Origin: Clostridia bacterium
GTDB taxonomy: Bacteria > Bacillota > Clostridia > Oscillospirales > CAG-272
Reading direction: 5' to 3'
Length of the DNA stretch: 6,033 nt
Assembly (NCBI GenBank): GCA_024408015.1
Contig: JAKSVJ010000081.1
Location: forward strand, 1 to 6,033
The notes under the pieces were generated by a model. That model saw only the letters and a list, made by a program, of their open reading frames with translations. It did no database searches and was not told the origin of the DNA. Both the position numbers and the translations under genes were made by a program. Shown here piece after piece: positions 1 to 6,033 of this stretch (its first letter is position 1; each line of letters opens with the position of its first letter).

Positions 1-456
1 ACCGACATTAAGGCCTGCTTTTCGGAGAATCTCGTAGATAAGGGTCGTGGTGGTGGTCTTCCTAACGGTGCAAGACTACTTTGTGAGAAAGTTCAATCAA
101 TATTCTCTTATGGGGACCATGGTTCAACTTTTGGTGGAAATCCAGTTTCATGCGCGGCAGCTTTATCTATAATTAATCGTATTGATGATGCTCTTTTAGC
201 TAGTGTAAAAGAAAAGAGCGCATATATCAGATCAGAACTCGAGGGAGCCAAAGGTATTAAGTGCATTACAGGCATAGGTCTTATGGTTGGCATTTTGCCT
301 GAAAAGAGTTCAAAAGATGTTGTTTCATATTGTATGGAACATGGGGTACTTGTGCTTACTGCAAAAGACAAAGTTCGTTTGTTGCCAGCACTTAATATTC
401 CATTTGATGTTTTGAAGAAAGCCGTTGCTGTCATTAAAGACGCATGTGCGAATTAA
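1..456 (+). CDS. argD: Acetylornithine aminotransferase, C-terminal part (5'-truncated by window edge)
   Basis: This PLP-dependent class III aminotransferase converts N-acetylglutamate semialdehyde and glutamate to N-acetylornithine and 2-oxoglutarate in cytoplasmic arginine biosynthesis. Reading frame 1 is open from the first base to TAA at 454-456, giving 151 residues. The family signature GDHGSTFGGNP lies at fragment residues 38-48, followed by CAAAL, the C-terminal domain and a VRLLPALNI segment that matches the usual substrate-domain end. K14 (nt 40-42), in KGRGGGLPNGA, aligns with the Schiff-base lysine of the usual AKGLGGGLPIGA motif. The residues just before K14 and several around it depart from the family (see findings). 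Members of this family can also act as N-succinyl-diaminopimelate aminotransferase, which matters given the DapF-like module downstream. The stop codon overlaps the argF ribosome binding site. Assignment to ArgD rather than a related class III aminotransferase rests on GDHGSTFGGN plus the neighbouring arginine genes. Confidence 0.93.
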   Translation, partial: TDIKACFSENLVDKGRGGGLPNGARLLCEKVQSIFSYGDHGSTFGGNPVSCAAALSIINRIDDALLASVKEKSAYIRSELEGAKGIKCITGIGLMVGILPEKSSKDVVSYCMEHGVLVLTAKDKVRLLPALNIPFDVLKKAVAVIKDACAN

Positions 457-460
457 GGAG
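455..460 (+). promoter_or_regulatory. Ribosome binding site for argF (decides a GTG start)
   Basis: AAGGAG lies 6 nt before GTG at 467-469 and overlaps the argD stop codon. It fixes the argF start at GTG. The same frame is open upstream to a TTG at 425, but that would add 14 residues translated from the argD end and has no comparable site before it. Confidence 0.85.
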
Positions 461-466
461 TTTATT

Positions 467-1462
467 GTGAATTTACAGGGAAAAAGTTTTTTAAAGTTAT
501 TGGATTTTACTCCTGATGAGATACAAGGTTTAATTGACCTTGCTGCTAAACTAAAAAAAGATAAGAAAGCAGGAATTCCTCACAAACTTTGTGAAGGAAA
601 GAACGTAGCTTTGATTTTTGAAAAGACTAGTACTAGAACACGTTGCTCATTTGAAGTTGCTGCAGCAGATCTTGGAATGCATCCAGTTTATCTTGATCCT
701 CAAGGGTCACAAATTGGAAAGAAAGAATCAATTCCTGATACAGCCAGAGTTTTAGGCCGCATGTTTGATGGCATTGAATATAGAGGATACGGTCAGAGCA
801 TTGTTGAAGATTTAGCAAAATATGCAGGGGTAGTTGTATGGAATGGTCTTACAAACGAGTATCATCCTACACAGATGCTTGCTGACTTACTTACTATCAG
901 AGAGCATTTTGGATACCTTAAGGGTATAACACTTGCATATATGGGCGATGCTAGATATAACATGGGTAACTCACTCATGGTGGGATGTGCTAAAATGGGA
1001 ATGCATTTTGTTGCATGTGCCCCTAAAAAATATTTCCCAAGCGATGAACTTGTTAAAGAATGCATGGACGTCGCAAAAGAAACAGGCGCGACATTAGAAT
1101 TCATTGAAGATCCAGTGGTTGCAACAAAAGGCGCTGACGTTATATATACTGACGTATGGGTATCTATGGGTGAACCAGAATCTATATGGAACGAAAGAAT
1201 TACTGATCTTCTTCCATACCAAGTTAATGCGAAACTTATGAAAAACGCAGGGGAACAATGTAGATTTATGCATTGTCTTCCAGCTTTCCACGATCTTAAA
1301 ACAAAGGTTGGCATGGAAGTTTATGAGAAGTTCGGTTTAAGCGAACTTGAAGTAACAGACGAAGTGTTCGAAAGCTCACAATCAATTGTATTTGACGAGG
1401 CTGAAAACAGAATGCATACAATTAAAGCTGTTATGGCAGCTACATTAAGCTCAGAGGTTTAA
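467..1462 (+). CDS. argF: Ornithine carbamoyltransferase
   Basis: It transfers the carbamoyl group from carbamoyl phosphate to ornithine, giving citrulline and phosphate; the cytoplasmic enzyme is normally a trimer. The product is 331 aa, close to the roughly 334 aa of the E. coli enzyme. Visible motifs are STRTR (residues 55-59, carbamoyl phosphate binding), HPTQ (133-136), GDARYNMGNS (from about 160), SMGEP (233-237, ornithine loop) and HCLP with the catalytic cysteine (269-272). The GTG start is chosen because AAGGAG precedes it by 6 nt. The stretches SQIGKKESI, GRMFDGIEYRGYGQ and VTDEVFESSQSIVFDEAENRMHT resemble the long E. coli ArgF/ArcB type more than the shorter Bacillus-type ArgF. That type includes catabolic enzymes, but placement between argD and carAB supports an anabolic role. 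The stop is 3 nt before carA. Confidence 0.97.
   Translation: MNLQGKSFLKLLDFTPDEIQGLIDLAAKLKKDKKAGIPHKLCEGKNVALIFEKTSTRTRCSFEVAAADLGMHPVYLDPQGSQIGKKESIPDTARVLGRMFDGIEYRGYGQSIVEDLAKYAGVVVWNGLTNEYHPTQMLADLLTIREHFGYLKGITLAYMGDARYNMGNSLMVGCAKMGMHFVACAPKKYFPSDELVKECMDVAKETGATLEFIEDPVVATKGADVIYTDVWVSMGEPESIWNERITDLLPYQVNAKLMKNAGEQCRFMHCLPAFHDLKTKVGMEVYEKFGLSELEVTDEVFESSQSIVFDEAENRMHTIKAVMAATLSSEV
1453..1457 (+). promoter_or_regulatory. Probable ribosome binding site for carA
   Basis: AGAGG sits inside the last codons of argF, 8 nt before the carA ATG at 1466. It is a weaker match than the sites of argF and carB, so carA translation probably relies partly on ribosomes finishing argF 3 nt upstream. 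The coupling is inferred from spacing. Confidence 0.55.
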
Positions 1463-1465
1463 TTA

Positions 1466-2530
1466 ATGGCATATTTAGTACTTAGCAATGGCGAAGTTTT
1501 TGAAGGTAAAAGAATAGGTGCTAAGAGAGATTCAATAGGTGAAATTGTTTTTACAACAGGCATGGTGGGCTATCTTGAAACATTGACAGACCCAAGTTAT
1601 GCTGGCCAGATTGTTATTCAAACTTTTCCACTCATAGGAAACTACGGAGTTATTCCAGCAGATTTTGAAGGTAAAAGTGCTGTCTTAGGATATGTTGTGA
1701 GAAATTTGTGTGACACACCATCAAATTTCCGTTCTGAATACGAATTAAATCGCTATTTGGAAGAGAACAACATCCCTGGTATTTGTGGAGTAGACACAAG
1801 ACAGTTGACAAGAATCATTAGGAAACAAGGTGTCATGAATGCTATCATTTGTGATGAGATTCCTGAAAATCTTGATACTGTTAAGAACTATTCTGTTGTT
1901 GGTGTAGTGAATGAAGTAACTACAAAACAAACAAAAACATATGAAGCTATTGGAGAAAAAAAGCACGATGTTGTTTTGATTGACTATGGCGCTAAAAAGA
2001 ATATAGTTGAGTCATTACGTCAAAGAGGCTGCGAGGTTAAAGTGGTACCAAGCAATACTCCAGCGGAGAATATATTAGCTTTAAACCCTAATGGCATTAT
2101 GCTATCTAATGGACCTGGAGACCCAGCAGAAAACACATATTCAATTGAACAAATAAAGAAACTTGTTGGCAAAAAGCCTATTTTTGGTATTTGTCTTGGT
2201 CACCAGCTTACAGCTCTTGCTCTTGGTGGCACAACTTATAAACTAAAATATGGACATAGAGGTGGAAACCAACCTGTAAAGGATTTATCATCTGGAAGAA
2301 CATATATAACATCACAAAATCACGGCTATGCAGTTGACAATGATTCGGTGAAAGACAAAGGTTCACTTTCATTTATAAATGCAAATGATGGAAGCTGCGA
2401 AGGAATGGATTATTCAAATCTAAATTGCTTTACAGTTCAATTCCATCCAGAAGCTTGTTCTGGCCCTCATGATACTTCATTCCTTTTCGATCGTTTTATA
2501 AAATTAATGGAGGATAAAGGCAATGCCTAA
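1466..2530 (+). CDS. carA: Carbamoyl-phosphate synthase small (glutaminase) subunit
   Basis: CarA hydrolyses glutamine and passes ammonia through a tunnel to CarB for carbamoyl phosphate synthesis. The product is 354 aa, normal or slightly short for the family. The N-terminal CPSase small-chain domain (about residues 1-145) shows GEVFEG, GEIVFTTGMVGYLETLTDPS and GVDTRQLTR. The C-terminal class I glutamine amidotransferase domain (about 168-350) shows SNGPGDP (214-220), GICLGHQ with nucleophile Cys243, SQNHGYAV (283-290) and FHPEA with His327 and Glu329, so the Cys-His-Glu triad is complete. The ATG start gives the standard MAYLVLSNGEVFEG beginning. The final codons overlap carB by 8 nt, the usual coupling for 1:1 subunit production. 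Linkage to argF and argD rather than pyr genes suggests the enzyme mainly serves arginine synthesis. Confidence 0.98.
   Translation: MAYLVLSNGEVFEGKRIGAKRDSIGEIVFTTGMVGYLETLTDPSYAGQIVIQTFPLIGNYGVIPADFEGKSAVLGYVVRNLCDTPSNFRSEYELNRYLEENNIPGICGVDTRQLTRIIRKQGVMNAIICDEIPENLDTVKNYSVVGVVNEVTTKQTKTYEAIGEKKHDVVLIDYGAKKNIVESLRQRGCEVKVVPSNTPAENILALNPNGIMLSNGPGDPAENTYSIEQIKKLVGKKPIFGICLGHQLTALALGGTTYKLKYGHRGGNQPVKDLSSGRTYITSQNHGYAVDNDSVKDKGSLSFINANDGSCEGMDYSNLNCFTVQFHPEACSGPHDTSFLFDRFIKLMEDKGNA
2509..2513 (+). promoter_or_regulatory. Ribosome binding site for carB
   Basis: GGAGG lies inside the carA coding end, 9 nt before the ATG at 2523. The strong site and correct spacing support this start, which produces the 8-nt carA/carB overlap. 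Confidence 0.85.
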
Positions 2531-5500
2531 GAACCAAAGTATAAAAAAAGTTCTTGTTATTGGTTCAGGACCTATTGTTATTGGTCAAGCTGCAGAGTTT
2601 GACTATGCTGGTGCACAGGCGTGCAGAGTCCTCAAAGAAGAAGGAATCAATGTAGTATTGGTTAACTCAAACCCGGCAACTATTATGACAGATAAGCACT
2701 TGGCTGATGAAATCTATCTTGAGCCATTAAACGCTGAAACTGTCGCAAGAATAATCGAAAAAGAGCGTCCAGATGGGCTCTTGGCTGGTCTTGGTGGACA
2801 GACTGGTCTTACTATAGCTATGCAACTCTCAAAAATGGGAGTTCTTGATAAATATAACGTTAAACTTTTAGGATCTGATGTTGAAGCAATAGAAAAAGCT
2901 GAAGACAGAGAGTTGTTTAGAGATATGATGAAATCAATCGGACAACCATGTGTTCCATCAGAAATTGCCAATACATTAGAAGAGGCACTAAAGGCTGCTG
3001 ATGATATTGGATACCCTGTAATCGTACGTCCTGCTTTCACACTCGGTGGTAGTGGTGGTGGTATCGCAAATACAAAAGAAGAACTTGAAGTTATTGCCAG
3101 AACCGGACTTGATCTTTCTCCAATCACCCAGGTGCTTATAGAAAAATGCATCGCAGGTTGGAAAGAAATTGAGTTTGAAACCATGAGAGACTCGATTGGT
3201 AATGTTATCGCAGTTTGTTCAATGGAAAACTTTGACCCTGTTGGCATTCACACCGGTGACTCCATTGTTGTCGCTCCAGCTTTAACACTTTCTGATAAAG
3301 AATATCAAATGCTTCGTTCAGCATCACTTGATATGATTACATCACTTGGTATTGTTGGTGGTTGTAACTGTCAATTTGCTTTGAATCCTGATAGCTTTGA
3401 ATATGCTGTAATTGAAGTTAACCCTAGAGTTTCACGTTCATCGGCACTTGCTTCAAAAGCAACTGGATATCCAATTGCAAAGATTACAACAAAGATTGCT
3501 CTTGGCTATACACTCGATGAAATTAAAAATGATATTACAGGTAAAACATGCGCTTGTTTTGAACCAACACTTGACTATGTTGTTGTAAAATTCCCAAAAT
3601 GGCCTTTTGATAAATTTGCTGGTTCATCAAGAAAACTTGGTACACAAATGAAGGCAACTGGTGAAGTTATGGCTATTGGTCAAAGCTTCGAAGCTGCTCT
3701 TATGAAAGCTGTTCGTGGTATCGAAATTAATCTTGATACTCTCAATGCAAAACCATTGGATAATAAGAGTCTTAATGAACGTTTACATGAGCAAAATGAT
3801 AGAAGAATATTTACAATTTTTGAAGCATTAAAGAGTGGAATTTCAAAAGAAGAAATCCATGAAATAACAAAAATTGATTTGTGGTTCTTATCACGTCTTG
3901 AAAATCTTGCTTGTTTTGAAAAGAAGATTGAAAGTTCATTCGATGATAATGACTATAAGACTGCAAAACTACTTGGTTATACAGATGCTGCTATTACAAG
4001 AATAACAGGCAAAAAAGATCTACCAACATGTGAATTTTCATACAAGATGGTGGATACTTGCGGCGCTGAATTTGACGCAGAAACTCCATATTTCTATTCA
4101 ACACTTGATAAGTATTGTGAATCAAGAACATTTAAGAGATCTGGTAAACCTGTTGTAATGGTACTGGGTTCTGGACCTATTCGTATTGGTCAGGGTATTG
4201 AGTTCGACTACAGTTCTGTTCACTCAGTGTGGACACTTAGAGATATGGGTTATGATGTTGTCATCGTTAATAACAACCCAGAAACAGTATCTACTGACTA
4301 CGATACAGCTGATAGATTGTATTTTGAACCTCTCTATCCAGAAGATGTAATGAACATCATTAAGGTTGAAAAACCAATTGGCGTTGTTGTTGCATTTGGT
4401 GGTCAAACAGCTATTAAACTAACACAGTTCCTTGACAAGAATGGTATTCAGATTTTGGGTACTACTGCTGATGGTATTGACCTTGCAGAAGATAGAGCTC
4501 GTTTTGATGCGCTTCTTGAAACATTTAACATTTCAAGACCAAAGGGTATGGGTGTAAATACACTTGAAGATGCTCTTGCAGCAGCTGAAAAACTTGGTTA
4601 TCCGGTATTACTAAGACCATCTTATGTTATTGGTGGTCAAAACATGACAATATCAAGAAATGCTAGTCAAACAGAAGCATATATGAAGAGAATCTTGTCA
4701 GGCGGAATTGAAAACCCTGTACTTGTTGATAAATATATGCCAGGTATAGAGCTTGAGGTTGATGTTATATCTGATGGTACTGACGTACTGATTCCTGGTA
4801 TTATGGAGCATATTGAAAGAGCTGGTGTTCACTCCGGCGACTCAATTGCTGTATATCCACCATATAACCTAACAGATAAATTCCTCGAGAAAGTATGTGA
4901 TTGTTCAGAAAAACTTGCGTTAGCACTTGGAACAAAAGGACTTGTTAACATTCAGTACCTTATTTTTGAGAATGAACTCTATGTTATCGAAGTTAACCCA
5001 AGAGCTTCAAGAACAGTTCCATATATTTCGAAAGTTACAAACGTTCCAATGGTTGATTTGGCTTCAAAAGTCATGCTCGGAGCTAAACTTAAAGAACTCG
5101 GTTTTGGAACAGGTCTATATAAGACTCCACCATATTATGCAGTTAAAGTACCAGTATTCTCATTTGAAAAATTATCTGATGCCAACTCAATTTTGGGGCC
5201 AGAAATGAAATCAACTGGTGAAGTTCTTGGTATAGGCAAAACAATGGCTGAAGCTTTGTTCAAAGGACTTAATTCTGCCGGATTTACTGTTCCATCAATC
5301 AAAAAGAGCAATGGTAATGGAATATTGATTTCTGTTGAAGAAAATGACTATCAAGAAGTAATTTCTCTAGCAAAACGTTTCTACGATTTCGGATTGCCTA
5401 TCTATGCCACAACCGGTACAGCAAGGGCTATTGAGAGTCTTGGAATAGACGTAATATCAGTTGCAAATGCTACTGAAAGCAGCGAAATTATGGACTTAAT

Positions 5501-6033
5501 GGAGTCAGGAAAACTTGCATACATCATTTATACTGGCGCTGTTAAAGATGCTACAGTTGGTGATTATACAATACTTCATAGACGCGCCATGCAACTCGGA
5601 ATTCCTTGTTTGACATCACTTGATACGTCAAATGCTTTGTGTCAAATTTTGGAAAGTGGATTCACTCTATATAACACAGAACTTGTTGATATCAACAACA
5701 TGCGTGACAGTCACAAAAATATACCATTTGTTAAAATGCATTCATGCGGAAATGACTATATATTTGTTGAAAACTATGATAATGGCATAACTTGTCCTGA
5801 GTCACTATGTGTTAGTTTATGTCAACCTCATTACGGCATAGGTAGTGATGGTATCGTACTTATTGAATCATCAAATGTAGCAGATGCAAAGATGAGACAT
5901 TTTAACAAAGATGGTTCTGAAGGCAAGATGGCTGGTAACAATATTCGTTGTGTTGCTAAATACCTCTATGACAAAGGTATTGTTAAGAAAGAGACAATGA
6001 CTATTGAGACAATGAGCGGTGTTCACGAATTAA
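2523..6033 (+). CDS. carB: Carbamoyl-phosphate synthase large subunit fused in frame to a DapF-like domain (3'-truncated by window edge)
   Basis: CarB uses bicarbonate, two ATP and ammonia from CarA to make carbamoyl phosphate. The frame from ATG 2523 is open to the window end: 1170 residues with no stop. The first half shows GSGPIVIGQAAEFDY, NSNPATIMTD, ATP-grasp loop GGSGGG (175-180) and metal ligands Gln284, Glu298 and Asn300 in VIEVNPR. An oligomerisation-like region spans about 400-540. The second half shows GSGPIRIGQGIEFDY (549-563), GGQNM (704-708), Gln811 and Glu823/Asn825 in VIEVNPR. An MGS-like allosteric domain runs about 933-1061 and ends LVDINNMR, where a normal CarB of about 1060-1070 aa would finish. 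Here a linker of about 7 residues leads directly into a DapF-like domain starting FVKMHSCGNDY (1069). The synthetase part looks fully functional. A full DapF domain would bring the total to roughly 1340 aa (inference). A frameshift artefact is unlikely because frame and domain borders are clean. Confidence 0.97.
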   Translation, partial: MPKNQSIKKVLVIGSGPIVIGQAAEFDYAGAQACRVLKEEGINVVLVNSNPATIMTDKHLADEIYLEPLNAETVARIIEKERPDGLLAGLGGQTGLTIAMQLSKMGVLDKYNVKLLGSDVEAIEKAEDRELFRDMMKSIGQPCVPSEIANTLEEALKAADDIGYPVIVRPAFTLGGSGGGIANTKEELEVIARTGLDLSPITQVLIEKCIAGWKEIEFETMRDSIGNVIAVCSMENFDPVGIHTGDSIVVAPALTLSDKEYQMLRSASLDMITSLGIVGGCNCQFALNPDSFEYAVIEVNPRVSRSSALASKATGYPIAKITTKIALGYTLDEIKNDITGKTCACFEPTLDYVVVKFPKWPFDKFAGSSRKLGTQMKATGEVMAIGQSFEAALMKAVRGIEINLDTLNAKPLDNKSLNERLHEQNDRRIFTIFEALKSGISKEEIHEITKIDLWFLSRLENLACFEKKIESSFDDNDYKTAKLLGYTDAAITRITGKKDLPTCEFSYKMVDTCGAEFDAETPYFYSTLDKYCESRTFKRSGKPVVMVLGSGPIRIGQGIEFDYSSVHSVWTLRDMGYDVVIVNNNPETVSTDYDTADRLYFEPLYPEDVMNIIKVEKPIGVVVAFGGQTAIKLTQFLDKNGIQILGTTADGIDLAEDRARFDALLETFNISRPKGMGVNTLEDALAAAEKLGYPVLLRPSYVIGGQNMTISRNASQTEAYMKRILSGGIENPVLVDKYMPGIELEVDVISDGTDVLIPGIMEHIERAGVHSGDSIAVYPPYNLTDKFLEKVCDCSEKLALALGTKGLVNIQYLIFENELYVIEVNPRASRTVPYISKVTNVPMVDLASKVMLGAKLKELGFGTGLYKTPPYYAVKVPVFSFEKLSDANSILGPEMKSTGEVLGIGKTMAEALFKGLNSAGFTVPSIKKSNGNGILISVEENDYQEVISLAKRFYDFGLPIYATTGTARAIESLGIDVISVANATESSEIMDLMESGKLAYIIYTGAVKDATVGDYTILHRRAMQLGIPCLTSLDTSNALCQILESGFTLYNTELVDINNMRDSHKNIPFVKMHSCGNDYIFVENYDNGITCPESLCVSLCQPHYGIGSDGIVLIESSNVADAKMRHFNKDGSEGKMAGNNIRCVAKYLYDKGIVKKETMTIETMSGVHEL
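5319..5705 (+). other. MGS-like allosteric domain of CarB
   Basis: Residues about 933-1061 of the carB product form the C-terminal regulatory domain, which in E. coli CarB binds UMP, IMP and ornithine. Visible landmarks are GILISV, YATTGTA (961-967), the HRRAMQLGIPCLTSLDT region (about 1019-1035) and the closing LVDINNMR. The segment YTGAVKDATVGD stands where many CarB proteins have an NTP-type loop, so effector specificity may differ from the E. coli enzyme. In this protein the domain is internal, between the synthetase core and the DapF-like module, rather than C-terminal. Confidence 0.85.
5724..6033 (+). other. DapF-like (diaminopimelate epimerase family) domain, N-terminal half, fused to CarB
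   Basis: Residues about 1068-1170 of the carB reading frame match the first lobe of diaminopimelate epimerase. The order is KMHSCGND (1071-1078; Asn1077 aligns with substrate-binding Asn11 of H. influenzae DapF), HYGIGSDG, MRHFNKDGSEG (Asn1128 aligns with Asn64), then KMAGNNIRC and KYLYDKG, and finally IETMSGV. DapF interconverts LL- and meso-diaminopimelate for lysine and peptidoglycan using two cysteines. The first, Cys73 in CGNG, is Ala1137 here (GCT at 5931-5933), and the second Gly of that motif is Asn1140. The C-terminal lobe with the second catalytic cysteine lies beyond the window. Cysteines present are 1075, 1091, 1096, 1100 and 1143, none at the catalytic position. Family membership is clear; epimerase activity is doubtful. 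Confidence 0.9.

Noticed and set aside
108..434. Minus-strand open frame of 108 codons over the argD end
   Set aside because: It is antisense to the conserved GDHGSTFGGN region and C-terminal part of argD; nothing supports a gene.
425..466. Upstream TTG start for argF adding 14 residues
   Set aside because: The extension overlaps the argD coding end, lacks a ribosome binding site and has no counterpart in the family. GTG at 467 has AAGGAG 6 nt before it.
862..1314. Minus-strand open frame of 150 codons inside argF
   Set aside because: It is a shadow of argF, opposite its conserved motifs, with no family resemblance.
2714..3247. Minus-strand open frame of 177 codons inside carB
   Set aside because: It lies fully opposite highly conserved CarB coding sequence, has a serine/proline-rich composition typical of antisense frames, and has no recognisable domain.
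2550..4290. Internal repeat within carB (GSGPI-IGQ, NPET/NPAT and VIEVNPR motifs occurring twice)
   Set aside because: This is the ancient duplication of the two synthetase halves found in all CarB proteins, not a novel repeat.
4927..5208. Plus-strand open frame of 93 codons in another frame within carB
   Set aside because: It overlaps the conserved second ATP-grasp domain (VIEVNPR) read in the correct frame, and its own translation is low-complexity and unrelated to known proteins.
5690..5740. Fusion produced by a sequencing frameshift or missing stop
   Set aside because: Both domains sit in the same frame with natural borders and only about 7 linker residues. A frameshift would be expected to leave a garbled stretch or a misplaced start signal, and neither is seen.
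6031..6033. TAA at the last three bases as the end of the fusion gene
   Set aside because: In the CarB-DapF frame the codons are GAA (6027-6029) and TTA (6030-6032), then a single A, so this TAA is out of frame and the gene continues beyond the window.

Overview
The window is a compact, AT-rich, plus-strand gene block with almost no intergenic DNA. It holds the 3' part of argD, then argF, carA and an extended carB that is still open at the right edge. The protein style suggests a member of the Clostridia: GGQNM instead of GGRAM in the second ATP-grasp domain, a CarB end reading LVDINNMR, and frequent AGA arginine codons. This placement rests on sequence impression only.

Layout: positions 1-456 encode the last 151 residues of acetylornithine aminotransferase (ArgD). 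Positions 467-1462 encode ornithine carbamoyltransferase (331 aa, GTG start). Positions 1466-2530 encode the glutaminase subunit of carbamoyl-phosphate synthase (CarA, 354 aa). From 2523 to the window end runs the synthetase subunit CarB. Gaps are 10 nt (argD-argF), 3 nt (argF-carA) and an 8-nt overlap (carA-carB), which is typical of a single co-transcribed, translationally coupled operon. Promoter and terminator both lie outside the window, no stretch above 10 nt is non-coding, and I see no RNA genes, repeats or mobile elements.

Pathway logic: ArgD makes N-acetylornithine, a precursor of ornithine. CarAB makes carbamoyl phosphate from glutamine, bicarbonate and ATP. ArgF joins ornithine and carbamoyl phosphate into citrulline. 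The cluster is therefore an arginine-biosynthesis operon carrying its own carbamoyl phosphate supply.

The notable feature is at the right end. The CarB frame does not stop after its usual C-terminus (about residue 1061). It continues in frame, through a linker of about 7 residues, into the N-terminal half of a diaminopimelate epimerase (DapF)-like domain, visible to residue 1170 with no stop. In that domain the first catalytic cysteine of DapF (the C of the CGNG motif) is alanine, and the motif reads AGNN. The rest of the DapF scaffold visible here is well kept. The result is a CarB-DapF fusion whose epimerase part may be catalytically dead, altered or regulatory.
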